Positions 32,162 through 47,100 of a stretch of DNA of 64,000 nucleotides are shown in pieces. Source of the DNA: Hydractinia symbiolongicarpus (Eukaryota; Cnidaria; Hydrozoa; Anthoathecata; Hydractiniidae); NCBI RefSeq assembly GCF_029227915.1, contig NC_079878.1:1180001-1244000 (forward strand). The letters are read 5' to 3'. The notes below the pieces were generated by a model. That model had not been told where the DNA came from and searched no databases. It saw nothing but the letters and a program-made list of their open reading frames with translations. How positions within the stretch are numbered: position 1 is the stretch's first letter; each line of letters opens with the position of its first letter. Made by a program: the position numbers and the translations under genes.

Positions 32162-35100
32162 ATGGCTAGTGAATTACAACGGCACTTGGAAGAACTTCAG
32201 GATGTTTTGAAAGTGAGAGATTCTTCAGCATATACACAAGCTGCTGTACTCGTTGAAAATATATTCAATTGCTCGCTTAATGCTCCTGAAAATGAAAGAG
32301 GTAAGTAAATTAGTTGTGTGACTGATGAAATAAAAATGATCGTAGAATAGGAAGTAGTAAACGAGGAGAGAGGGATGTGTGGGTTCAAGTTATTGCATAC
32401 ACCAGCATTCGAAGCAATGTAAATATTATTTGGAGTGTTAAAATGTATGTGCCATGGTTGCAATGTTCCTTTTTTTCTGTAAATATTACTTAAAAGTAAG
32501 GAGTATGAAGTGTAGAATTATATTGAGATACTTAAATTAATTAGATTTGTTGGCTCTCTCAGCCTTCTAATTCTCAGCCTTCATGTTTGCACTTAATGTG
32601 TTAACAAAAAATCATGATTCATATTTGTTTTATGTGTATCCAGTGTTTAATTTCCTTCTTGAACCACAATTATTATGTTTTTTCAAAATTTTGTTCCATT
32701 AGTATTAAATGTAAATATTGCAGTTCACACTGAAGATAAGTTTACAATAAATAATTCATTACTCACTTCTTAGTTAAATTACAATTATATGGCTTTCGTA
32801 GCTAAACCAGATTTAATAAAATAGATAAGCACTTAAAGTATTTAATGTGATATCAGTTAAATGGAACTTTTAGTTGTATTATTTCTGGTAACGAAAAGGG
32901 TGAAATCAAAAAACATTAAACATGATTTGTGTAACTAATCTACTAAAATCAAACTGACAATCCAAGTAGTTTATCTTCAGTATAGATCAGGTACATAATG
33001 GAGATATGTGAGAGTGTTACCTCAAAAATGATTAATATGTTAATTAAATTGTTTTAGCATTTTGCTCATCTCTTCTCTTCAACGAAGATTTTGGCATTTT
33101 AAAAGTGTTAAAGGCAACAGTATTGTTAAAAGAGGTAAATGATATGGTTCTCATTACTGACCATTTTCTTTCTGCATATCAACAATAATTTAAATGACAG
33201 AACTTTTATTCATGTTTATGAGCATTTTGTGCAAACATTTTAGTATGAAACTGTCAAAGCAAATATTCTTCGCTTTCTCGTTGAGTACTGCGACCAACAA
33301 GTAAATCGTAGTATTGGACAGTATTTGAAACCTGTAAAGGTATATTTTATTTTATTTTGTTATTGTTTCCATTATGTTCAATTGGGCATGTATTTTTATT
33401 GCAGTAACAAATCATTTCTTTTTTATTTGAAGCTATAATAACATTAAAAAAAAGAAAATTTTTTGAATAATTTGAAATTGTGGCACTATCTTAAAATACT
33501 AGCTGGGAGAGGCTTTGTCACCGGTCAGGTATTACCACAGATAAATTAGGCGAATTCACTAAATCTGGATCAGTCTACTTGTTTATGAACCAACAGGTTA
33601 ATAATAACTGTGTATCGAAAGCACATAATCCTATAGAATTTCATCAGAGTTTTTTTTACAAACTGCAGACTGTAGAGCTCTACAATCTGCAGTTTGTAAA
33701 AAAAAATTGCATTAGCTCAACTTTTTGGTTTTCAAAACTAATTTAATGAAAGTCCAAGCAATATTATGTAAACCGATATTAAAAATTTGAATCAGGTAGT
33801 AAGAAAAGGGTTTAATGTTTTGGCAAAACAATTCTTAAAAATAACTTATGTGCATTTGGCCTATTTCCTGCAATGAGATATTACTCTACTGTGAATATTT
33901 GACCACAAAAAATCATAGGAAACACATATTTCGGATAGTACGCACAATGATACCTGTAGGAAATTATATTTTTTGTATCTTCCAGTTTGTCATGTCAATA
34001 TAAAGTTTATTCAAGATAATGGTATGCAGCCTAATGTTGTTTGATGTGCCATAACTCACCTAAATGCATTAACCTTAGGCTTATTTAACACCCAAAGCAT
34101 GTTTAAACCTCAAGTAAATAAATTTAAATAAATCTGCCTAGAAGATGACAGATCTTGAACCAACAACCTGTTACTTGCTTGGTAATTGCTTTTCCCACTG
34201 CACTGTTGATCCAATGCTCTATTCCAAAGACATGAAGTAGACTACAGTACTGCCCGAATGTAACTTTACATGTGCGCAAGTTTTACGACCTCGTGTAACG
34301 ATCTCATGTCTACATAAAGAACCTTCACATATCTTTTGTTTACACACAAACTTAATTGCTTTCTATTGTTATCGTTGTGTGCGAGTCATAACAATAAGAT
34401 TTGATGTATCCTTTTGTTGTCACATGTAACATGCATGTTATTGTTTTAAAGTGTTAAAGATCACAAAGGCTATTGAGATATATTATTTTAGAAATATGAA
34501 CGAGTATAACACGTTAAAATTAAATCATTAAATTGATTTTATGTTTTTGAAATCCAATTGTCTTTATATTTAAAAAGAAACTAATGCTGCTACTTTTTAA
34601 ATCTTTAAGTAATATTTCTTTATCATCGAAACACATTTTTTAAAATGCAAAACTTTTTAAAGTTCTTCTTATAAAAGGCAACGTTTAACAACGCAAACGG
34701 AAATATCCTACGTTGAGGACTTCATGATAAGATTTCAAAAACAAATTAAATTTTTTTCTTAAAATTTAAAACATGATCTAAAAAAGCATTTCTATTGCGT
34801 TTTAAAAATTTATAAACGAATGGTTTAACATTGCTGTTCCTGAGTAAAAACAATCAATACTTAGATCTTGGTTAAATTTTTTTTTTGTTGTTGATCTCTT
34901 GATGACTATAGCAATTAAATACAACAATGGGACACACGCAGTTTACATGAGCTAATTAAATTTTGCAAACAAGACATGAACTCTATTGTTTTCAACATGC
35001 AAAATAGCTCAATAATAACAATAACAACGAAAGTTCTGACACTACCGAAAGCTCATGCGAAGGTGATAATTATCGCGTACATGTAAAGTTACATTTGGGC

Positions 35101-38100
35101 GGTATTGTATTTGGCATATGCAATATTGATCTGATAAATAAATTTAAAACTTTATTTCGTAGTCATAAATGTCCAAGAAAAAAGAGGACATAAAAATTTT
35201 GTGGTTAGCTACCTTCGTAGACTTGGAGCCTAGCTCAGCTATACCTCTACAGCAGACTGTCTTAGTGTTAATGTTGTTGATAGTGCGAATAGTCCAGTAA
35301 TATTTTTTTGATGAAAGAAATTTGTGATTTCAAAAAATAGCGTTATTTGAAGCTACCATCACTGACTCAAAGACATGGTTTTTTTCCATATATTATACCC
35401 ACTGTATTATAATAATTGGAAAAACCCTGGTTTTCAACGTTAATTAGCATTTTGTCAGTAAACTTACTGCTAAATTACTACAGTTGAAAATACATAACCA
35501 AGAACTACAGTGTTGATAAAAAATTATTTTACCTTTATTTACTCATATTCATACTGCTTATCAAATTAGCTTTATTTGTTTCCTTTTTAGGAAAGTTCTG
35601 TTACAGCATTCACATGTGATTCATCAGTGAAAGTGAAAACAGAAAGCATAAATGTTCTAACACAGGTTGGTTTTGATGTTTGGGTGTTTTAAGTTGTGTA
35701 TAATATTTATAGTGGTAAAAAGCAGGTTTTGGAATGTTTTTCTTGCTTTGCAATGTTTATCTTGCTTAACAATTCATTCGAATAAATTTACATTATCAAT
35801 TTTGATGTTTTTGAGTAAAGAAAAATGCAAACTTGTTGCAATATCTAATACTGCCATGTTAGGCCACATGCGGAGGAGAAAAACCTGGAAATTGTTGTTG
35901 TTTTTTGGGGAATAAAAAATCAGAAAAATAGGGAAGAAATGATCATATAAATGTTAATTAAAAAAATTGATAAAAAGGTTTTGGTAATTGTTGTTGGCAT
36001 GCAAAACTGATAGTATCATTTTGGAGACCAAAACAACTTAGATTCTATCAGGAACGGATACTCTTAATCCGTGATTAATGCCACTATTTTCAATAGGCCC
36101 TCAGTTCAAAAATGCTCTTACTTAAAATTATTTCTGTTAAAAGAGCCTCTTTTTGAATAATCCCAGCAAGATTTTACGAGTTTAGCACAAAACTATGGTA
36201 ATTTTTGCATATTTTTATGCCAGTAACTGTCCAAGTGACTGAACTGACTGCTATTTACAAACATTTTGCCAGCAATATCTAATTTTTATGAGCATTTTCA
36301 TGTTTTAAGGATTAATATAATAAACAAAAATAAATTATTGTTGAATGATATTAGTTATCAAGTCAAAATCAAAGTTACCAATTTATTAACTTCTTCTTTT
36401 TATTTATTAACCCCTGTCCTTTTTTTTAATAAAAAACAATACTATTTAAAATCATTTCTGGGAATTTTCAGTGTATTTTGCATTAATAAAATTAGAAACT
36501 TCATGTCCTTTTAGCTACTCAAACAAACTGAAAGGTCTTTTCAAAATGATCTTGATGTTAAAGGTTTGGTATCCAGGTAAAAAAAATGTTTTTTTGTTAT
36601 TATTTGAAGCATTGCCATTAACTTCAAGCATTAATAGCATAGCATAACATTCCCATCAATGCTAGTTGCCTGAGTTTTATCGCCTGCATAAATATTGATT
36701 TTAGTATGTATATAGTTTAAAAGCATAAAATTTGCTGCCGTCACAATGCTAAAAAACCTCAGATCTAAGTAGATCCTGTTGACTAAACAATCAGGTAAAA
36801 GTGAGACATAATCAGGGTATTCCTTCTTTTAGAAGATATGGCGTAATATTTAGCTGATAAAATATTTAATTGCGCATCCAAAAGTTTTTTTTGATCCACT
36901 GTAGTTTTTAAGTGTTAGGCTGTAGTGAATAAGTTCCATAAGTGAATAAGTAGTATACTATAGTATTTAAACAGGGAATTCCACGAATAAAACAGCACGA
37001 GTGCTACACATCGCACGCGTAAATCTATTTTAGAGAATTTGTGCATGTGTTTTTTCCGATTTTTTTTCCTGGTTTGTTTTACTCTTATCAGTCCCGTGAG
37101 TGTTCTTTAAGTGGTGTAAAAGTGCTAAATATATTAAAAAAACACCCTAGTTCGTTGTAGGAAGTAATTTATAATAAATAATAATTTATATTAATTACAG
37201 TACAGTCTGAATGTAATCTACCACATACACGCTAATATCACACCTTTGCGTGGAGGACGGCAGTCGTTTGTCTTCTGTTATAATTAAATCCCTTAAGGGT
37301 TTTGCGAGTTTATATTTGCATGTTAACAAAACAATTGGCTTGCGAAGAAATATTGGAGCAATTATATTTCTTCTAATAGTGAGATGCATTGTGTAAATGT
37401 ATTAATAAGCTATTCCCTTAAGTATTAGCGTGAAGTAATTAAAAAATAAAAGAGAATGTATTGTTGATTAAATTACTTAAAAAGATTCCAGCACGTTTAA
37501 TTTAAGAAACATATGAGAAGCATTGTTCACAACTATTAAATGCCGCTTTTCGTTCCTAAACTTTTAAAATGTGATTTAAAAAACCTTTAACACTGCATTT
37601 AATTAACTTTTATAATTCCTTTGTTAATTTTTTTAATTTTATTTTACGCAAGTAAAGAGCATTATTAGCGCGTGCGATGAATCACACGCCTGAATAGCTG
37701 TTGCGCGTGTGTGGGCGCGTGCGGATGCGATCGCACGTGTCTCATGGAATTCCCTGTTAAATGCTATGCCGTATATGCCGTATATAATTTTTTAAGCAGT
37801 GTGGAAGATCTTTATTACACAGAGAAGTTATGCTGCATTCTAAGGTGTAATTTATGGTGTATTTTTGTATGGCACAGCCTGTGATTCTAGGTTTATAGTA
37901 GAAAAATAGATTTTAGATACTTCATTCTAGGTTTTGGTCAGAATGTTCAAAAGGAGCAAGAGCTGGTGGAGCAACATGTAAGTTTACACTACTTTTTACT
38001 TCTTTGATTAAGCTTGCGCAAGTAGTATACTGTGTTTACACCTACTACTCAAACCATATTTTTTAATTTCAAAATTACTATAATTACTATAAAAACTATA

Positions 38101-41100
38101 GTTTTCAAAATTTAATTACAAACCGAATTACAGATATGACATTATAATTTATGCAGCATAACTAAATCTGAAATTCTTAAAATGTAAATATCCTGGGACG
38201 AAAAGAGCTTTTTTAAAAAATTAAAAAGACTTGTGAACCAACTTTTTAAGCTCTATAATATAAGCCCAACATAATTTTGTACCTTGGGTTCCCTTTGAGT
38301 GTAAACCTAATATTATTAATAATCTGCCAGATTTAAAGACAATGCACATTGCTTAAAACTACTATAAATTGTTGTAACTTAAAATTTTTTATATAACTAA
38401 AAGTGCTTAAAATAAATAATTTATTCCAGGCGGTCACTGTGGCTGCAAAAAATTTAAAATGGCTTTATGCTATGCTGTATGGCTGCATTTTTGATGAATA
38501 ATGTTATTCTTGATGAACATGTTTTTTGTTGTTGCTTGAAATTTGGAAGGGTCTTTTTGCTTTTAAAAGGCACAATTATTTGTCGGTCCATTTGACCATT
38601 TGTTTTTGTATCCAAATGGTGAAATGTTGGTGACTGTTGACTAGCTGTTGATAAAGATTTATTACTGCTATAATGGAACTTGAAAAAACATGTATCAACA
38701 TTTTTTTTTATGTTTTTAGCAAAAATATGATAATTTATGTCCTTTTCAATTTTGTACGTAAAAAAACCCAGCTAAATTAGCAAACAATGTTTATTCTACC
38801 TTATTAACTGTTTTTATCACTCCAGTTTTATGCAATCAGGGTAGATGTGAGGGCTTTACATTGTGTTTTAGTGCGAGGTGCATTGTATACATTGATGGGT
38901 GTGTTTACTGAGCAATTTCCTGACATAATGGAAGACAGAGCAGACAGACTGTTAGTTTTGTATCTAAGCTGTTTGAAACACGAAATGGAGGTAATAGTAA
39001 TAATATTTCGAAAATCAGCATTGGTTGCAATCATTTTTGTAGCCATCTTGTAGTTATCCTTCTTATATTTTCTCAATTATGACATAATGTTTTTTATAAT
39101 TTTGCTTTTTGGCGCCACATGTGTTTCCCAGGGGCGGATACAGGATTTTTTTTCCTTGGGCAGATTTGCAAGCGGATTTCATGCGTTTTTTCGCCTCACA
39201 AAAAATTGCGCATGTTAAATCTGCTGGGGGTTTAGGGAGGCGCTGTTAGCTCCCCAAATCTGGTCTGGGCCAGAAGAGTTAGTTTATTTACCTAATTCAG
39301 CATTCCAAAATGCAGCAGACAGAACCTTTACAGTTCAATCCTTCACATGTTATTTGAAAAAAACAATCACAAAATTAAGGCTAAAATTAGCCAACCAGTA
39401 AAATTTCTTTTATCCATAAAAATACTTGCAAGCTCGTTTTTGCAAGTTATGCGTATAGCTTTTGGTTAATATTGAGGCTATAAATTCTGAGAAACTAATT
39501 AAGTACATAATTTTTTAAGTCAGTATGCAAAACGGTAAAAACGTTTCACATTTAATCATCTTCATCATCATCATTCTTGGCTTAACGTCCGTTTTCCATG
39601 CTAGCATGGGTTGGACGGGGTATATCTATTTAAAATATTTAATAACATGAAAAAGGAGGCCTATAAGAAAAATAAGCAAAAAACAACAACACGAAAATGA
39701 TAACAACAGATAACTACAATAAATTAAAGAAATGGCAAGATTGTATCAAGATTAGGGTTGTAACAAGTTTACATGCGAAGTCATTTTTGCCATTTTAGTA
39801 AAATCACAAACATTTTCCATGCCTATCAGCATGACAACATCTCTAGTGAAAATGTGAAAAACATTTAAATTTCATCCATTTCACCCATTAAATAAAACCA
39901 TGCCTTTTTCTTATTGGAATTGTATATAATTAGCACAACCTCCAGGGATTATTTCGATATGAAGCTACAGATCTTAAACCAAAATATCATCAACTCTTGT
40001 TAAAGACTTCCTCTCAAAACTAGTGTTCTCTTTATTGGCCTTGTGACATGTTGAAAAATCGTTTAAAAAGTGTCTATTGCCAGAATATTTCAATCTACAA
40101 AAGTTAACATACAAAGTTATTATGAAGTCAACAAATTGGTATACCTTACACATTTACTAACTGACCAGATATTTAGTTTATTGTGTTGTTATAAAATGTT
40201 TTGTTACTTAAATAAAGAAGAAACCCAAGATAACTCCAGCTTTTTCAAATTTGTTGAAAGTGAACTATAAACAGTTTCATGTTCACACTTTCTAGCACAG
40301 CAATAGAAAGCAATTGTGTATCTTACTCTAAGATCAAGGGAATTAAATGTAAACATATATACCTGAAAGCATAGCTAGTAGTCATTAAATTGATGCTATG
40401 ATTTTTGTTAAGTCAAAGCCTGCTTTTCTGCCAAACTGCTTTTCTTCTGCAATCACAGGCGGCACAGAGAATAAATGTTTTCCAGTAAGGTTTATTCTTA
40501 GCAGCATTGCTCAACTTCTTTCGGCAATCATATATTCAAAACTTCCGTTTACTTACTGCAAGTAAATACAAAACGATTCCTCAGCCTTTTTTCAGTTCAG
40601 CTTTTGCCAAAGTTGGCCTAACCTATCAAACAGACCGGCTACCGCGAACCAATAACAATAGAAAAAGTAAAATATTCCTACGCAGCCATCAACTAATATA
40701 AATCTTTCTTTTACCGTAAATTTCAACGACTTCGGCAAAATTCTTTTTACATCACAGATTAACCAGAGTCCTAAAGTCCACACTTTGGCCAGATTCTTTA
40801 AGTCACAATTTCTTTTTTTTCACCAGAGTCCAATGTCCACACTTGGGCGACATTCTTTTTGACGTCATAGTTCCTTTTTTTTTCTTTATTTAACCCTTTT
40901 CGGTCCAGGGTTTTTTTGAACATACTATGACTGGGGTTGGGGGAAAGATTCCGCCCCCCCCCCCCCCCCTTCAGTAATTTTTTATAGGGTTGTTCAAATT
41001 GAATCAAACTTGGCACATTTATAGTACGTCATAAAAGGAACCAAATGGCAGCAATAAATTTTTGCTTGCGTCAGCACATTTTTTGTAACGTCATCAGAAG

Positions 41101-44100
41101 CTTGAAATTTGTTAGAAATGCAACTATATACTTAAAGTTTAATTACTTTCGTTCCATGCATCCTAATTGAAGTTTCTGAAAGCTAAATAAAAGTTACTTA
41201 ACATATTTTCTGGTTTTAACGTGGTTCAGTTAAAATAGTGCCAAAAATTGGCCAAAAAACCTTTTTTTTTTTCGATTTTCGAGTAAAATCCAACAAAATT
41301 GGGAAATCAGGTTAATCACATGTCCAAATTATGCAAAATGATTCTTCTTAATAAAACAAAGTTTTGTTGCAAGTTTCAAGTTCTTAAGATAATCCTAACA
41401 GGAGTTATTAAATTTTCCCCATTATAAGGATTTCATAGAAATTTTTAGGGGTAGTTTCGAGTAATGCCCTATATCAAGGCCTGTGAAAGGTATAGGACCT
41501 AAAAATTTGGCACGCAGGTGTCTAATAGATAAATATTGAAACACTATATTGAAAATTATGCGTTGCTTTAAATCAATTACTACTTTTAGTAACACATGAT
41601 TTTCTCAATAGCAAATTTTCTCCTTAGGCGAGTGTCAAAGTCTAAATCCGCCCCTGTTTCCAATATGTTTCCAATAAAATTTTTCCCTTTTTTCAAATTT
41701 CTCTCTTGAATATAACAACAGGCTAGTTTATTCTATTTATTTCGTACCACATAGACGCTCTATCACAAGTTAAAAATTCCTAGTAAAATTAGAATAGATA
41801 TTTTTTGAAAATATTGTGTGGTTAGTTCTCAAACAAAACTAATTATAAAATTTTATTTTCTGATCTGACAAAATACTTAATTCTTTTGTATCACATATTG
41901 TAGCTGTGTTTAACTTTTTTAGAATACTAAAAAAAAGCCAGAACTTCTTATCATTGCTGGCTGTTTCAAAGGGATTACAGGATACTTGAATAATTTTTCC
42001 CAATCTGTTGCAGAAGGTAGGTTAGTTTTAAAATAAAGATTTCATACAAAGAAGAAAAAAGAAATCAAAAAACTAAGCAAAGGACTTTATTTTTTCCTTA
42101 CAGATTTATAAAGTCTTCAACGTTTTTGTAACAGACTTTTTATTTTTAAATCAAAGCATCTTTATAGTTTTTAATTTCTTTTTAATTTGTTCATCTTTAA
42201 GTTGGCTTTTTATCACACTGTATGTTCATATTTCAAAAGAAACTTAACCAATTTTAAAGATCTGTTATTTCGTATCTTGTTGCAATTTGTGGATATTAAA
42301 CACCTCTTAACGAAAAATGTAATCAAATTTTAAAGATCTGTTATTTCGCGTCTTGATACCATTTGTGGAGATTTAACACCTCTTAATGAAAAAGTGTAAT
42401 CAACTTTAATTCGCATCGAAAATGCTCTTTTGATTGCTTTTCTGAATGCAGAACTAGTTAATGCATACATTATAGGATTGGTAACTCCTGCAAGCAGGCA
42501 TGGTATTAAAATGTATCGAAGGAGTCTCGATTTCTCATATTCTGCTTGTATGTTATTTCTGAAGTATGAAAGTGAGCTCAACATCCAATAAAGACCAAAG
42601 GGTGACCAACATACTAAGAATGCGGCTATTAATGCTCCGAGAAGAACAATAACATGTTTCCTATGTTTCAATTTCGATCTGTTCGCAACTGATGGTGTAG
42701 GCTGTATCTTGTATAAGTGATAAATTGTCATTAGATATGTCACAGTCATTACCATAGTTGGAACAAGTAAACCAAATATAAACAACAAAGCATTATATAG
42801 CAGTCCAGTAATAGCACTAAACAAATGCTTTCTTACACAAAAGCCATGTATTTGGTCCAACTCCCATGAGAACAGGTTTGGCACCAATGATAAATAACCA
42901 CACAACCAAAAGCATGTTAAATATACTTTTGTTTTTTGTTTATTAACATGTCCTAATAATGGCTTTTTAATAACAAGATAACGTGTTATTGAGGTGAATG
43001 TTATACATATAACACAAGTGAAAGCTCCTCCAAAGAATCCACAAAGTCCGTCTGTAAAGCCACATATTATGCTGTCAAAGTATTTTGATTTGTTCCCAAC
43101 AGTGCTTAAGTCCACAGCTATAAATGGTATTATACCTATATTCTGTGCAATGTTTGAGGCAGATATGTGAACGAGACACAAATTAAATTTTGTAACCTGT
43201 ATGCCATGGGAATTGTAAGTATAAATGACCAAGCCGTTCATGCATACTGTAAACACAATTATTATGGTATATATAATGGAAAGTGTTACGCGTAGAGAAT
43301 CAGAAAACAAAATCTCAACGTCTGTAAAACTAGCATTGGTTGTATTAAAATCCATAACTCCCCCAATTATTTTCCTTTTCCTTACTTCCCAACATCTAAA
43401 AGTTCTTAAATATGTACAACAGCTGCGTTTACTAATAAATTATTGTTGTTCAATGTAATTGAACAGAAACTCTAACAGTACTAAAATTTTCTTGTGAGTA
43501 GGTTTTAACATTCCTTGGCATTATGTGGGGGCAAATTTAATAAAAATCCTCAAAAGCTTTATAACAAATATCTATATTTGTTTTCAATCAATGAATAAAT
43601 AATTGATTTGTTTAATAAGACTTCTATGTGAATAAATACATTCGGAACACAGATGCATTGAATGAAGTAAAAAAAGAAAAAAGCATAGTGTTTAATTATA
43701 ATTTTTATTTGTATACCATGGCATGTCCATAATACTTTTTATTGTGCACGATATTTTCATCTTTTACTTTACGCTGTTTATTTTTCACAACTGAAAATGA
43801 CCAAAGTAAACAAACAAATGTTTTAAACGTAATAGATTATCTTACAGAAAAATTATGCATATCACTAAAGCCTATTATACATTGAGCAGAGTGTATAATT
43901 CTTAAAAAAAATCAGGTTCTGCTGAGTCCTAAAAAAGTGTGTATGCTATTTCAGTGACCAGCAGCTCAACACCAACAGCTGAGATCCTTTCTTCGGCCTT
44001 TATGCAGCAAAAAAGTTTTTTACAAGTACTGCTCTCATTGTAGAGTTGAAAACTCAAATGCTTAAGAATAAATATTTATAAGTACATACAGAAGTGTTTT

Positions 44101-47100
44101 GCATATAAAACATATTGATAGAATAGGAAAGAATCATAAAAACAGATAAACAAGACCTTTTTTCTTTATTCAAATATCATAAACAATGGTTTTGCTTGGA
44201 AATTCAAATGAGAACCAAAACTATTAGACTAATCTACTACAGAATTTAAAATGGTATTCACCATTGTAGATCAATTACCTTGAAACTTTCAGGAAACAAA
44301 TTGTATGTATTTCTGCATGCGTTACCTTAACCTGATTTCTTTATAGGTTCAAAGCATGCACCAGATATATATAGATACGCAAAGAAATGCATAGTTTTAA
44401 CTGTAAGTGTTTTTTATATCCTCATTTTTTAATGTTAATCCCTATAATAATATGTGTTAAATTACTGGGAAGGCCTAGTAGGAGGGTACATTAAGATTTT
44501 TAGGATAAATTTTAGGAACAGCTTTTTTGTACTTATTAAGGAATGATCTCAAAAATATCTGACTTTGCTTGCTTTGTGATCAATTAATTAGACAAAAAAA
44601 TACCATATTTGGTCTTGTTATTTAAAGGGGTCCTCTATTAAACAAATTACATTTCACATCATCTGATTGCAAGAAATATAATTTAAAAAAAATGACATAT
44701 TATGAAAAAAGCATGTTAGTTAATAGGGACTAAATAGAACAGATAATAAGTTATAGAATCTCTTCAAAATTCAAATAGGATTGCATTTCCAATAATTTAA
44801 ATATCTGCATTTCTCAAGAATTTTAGTTGAAAATTCTTATAATGTGGTTAAGGTAAAAGTGACCAGGAAGGAAAGTTTCATGTCAGTTGCCTTGGTGAAT
44901 CTTACGATTAACATTTCTTCTTGGAATGAAATGTTTTATGAATTTCAATCACAATTTGCTGTAATGAAAATGGCTGAAAGACAATTATTAACTTTTTTTT
45001 TCTAGCTAAAAGATAAATTTGTTTCAGCAACTTTAATATTAAAACAGCAGGTTTCTAGTTTGTATAAATAAGTGCATTAAAAACTGTAATAAATAGGACA
45101 ATGCATTGAGGGATAATATTTCTTCTCTTCCATGGCCTTGCAATTTATTTTTAGCCTGTTGCTTTGTACAGTCATGTAGTAAGGTTTTTTGAGGACTAAA
45201 CTTGGTCTTAAAAACTATATTAATATGTGATATATGAAATGTTGATATTTGCTAAGTATAAACCTTGTTGAACTGCAATGTCTTATTACCGCCAACCATC
45301 CTTATATGTAATTAGTGTATATTTGAGTGTCAGGTAACCATTAGTAATGTAACAGTTAATAATGTCCCTTGGTAAATTGTGATGACCAAATCAAAATATT
45401 GCTGGCAAAAACATATTTTCTTTTTATACATTAAAATATTTTATAGGATTACGGCAGATATGACGCTCCAAAAGGTAAAATATACCTCTATCATTTTTTT
45501 TGTTTTATTTTTGATCTAATTGTTATTGTATTTAACAAGGTTATACAATGTGTTGGAATATCTGGACAAAAATTTGTACTTTTTTCATTTTTTCCAACAT
45601 TGTTTGAATTTTAAGCTTTTAATAATTTTAATAATCAAACAGAAAAATCAAAAACTAATTAATCATTTTAATTAAAAAAGCTTTTCATGTATAGTTATAG
45701 TAATAAGAGTTAGGAGTAATAGAACTAAGATTTATTTTAAAAGATTTCAGAATACCTGAGTAGTAATTGAAAATTTTCAAAATAAAACTTACGGATTCAT
45801 GAAAATCTGTTTTTTTTTTTCAAAACAAAACAGTATAAGCATATTTTTTGTTTTTTATCAAACATTGACTATGTAGGATACACCTTTTTCAATCAACTTT
45901 TTTTATTAACATTTTACATTTCTGTGCAGCAGAGTAATTACGAAAAACACAGCATGATTACAAAATTCACAGCGTGATTATGATAGAATCTCCGCCTTTT
46001 CACTTTGTGGTTTCCTCATTCATATAGTTGGTACGCAAGTAAAGATAAGACAGATTGGGCTTCTTAATTTTATATTCTTGTAACAGGACATATTTATTTA
46101 CCTTGCCTTGGGCCATAATTTGAATCTATTGCTTTTAAAATAGTAATAATTGTGTTTTAACTCAAGCATAACGTAAGAATTTAGATAATTCATCAGTGAA
46201 AATTTTGATTGCCCAATAAGGCCCCTGAAAGCTTTAAATATGTAATTTTTTTCTTATTTCAGAAAATTAATGTGCAATGATTTTAACATAAAAGTAATTA
46301 ATGCAAAAGAAATTACCATGGTCAAGGAACCTTAGTTTTTTACCTTAGTTTTTAAATAAAATTAAAACAGTTTCCACAAGTGGGTTTTAAATTATATGAA
46401 ATTGCGTATTTAAATCTAGTAAGGAGAAAAACATAAGAATATTAGTTTATAACCAAAATAGTAGTTTTGTTTCTAACACAAGAACACAATAATTGAGTAG
46501 ATATATGAGGTAGATATATTTTATAGTAGTTTTTTTTGTTATTATGTCATATATACAAGTTGTCACCTTTGTTTCATGGAGGATTAGAAATACCAAAAAA
46601 GTGTTTGCAAGTTGATTTAATAAAAAATGTAAAAAAATGGCTATCCTTAAAGAGAAGGTGCAAAACTATTTTTGTTATATGGATAATGCAGATAATGTAA
46701 GAAATTTTATAATATTCGCTTGAGGAGAGCATAGAAAAAGATAAAGAATAAGAAGAATCAGAAACAAATGTGATAAAACTAAAGTGTATCAAGCAAGAAC
46801 TTTTAAAAAATATTTTTGACACACTTTCTGGACAATGTTTTTTATTTTTTACATTTAAAAAAATGTATTAAATGCATAAATAAACATCTTAAGATATTTG
46901 TCCATATTAAATTAATTATAAACGTATGATATACTGTATGAAATTATGGCAAACCGTATTACTGCAATGGCGCGTTAATTTATTGAAATAGATGAATCTT
47001 CCATATGCAGCATTTGGCACACTCCACTTTAAACTTGTATTCAGTTTGTCATTGAATGTTATTTTGAATTTGCCATGGCCATTATAAAACTTTTAAACAT

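Noticed and set aside
42330-43355. Opsin
   Set aside because: The residue six before the helix 7 asparagine is leucine, so the retinal-binding lysine is missing.
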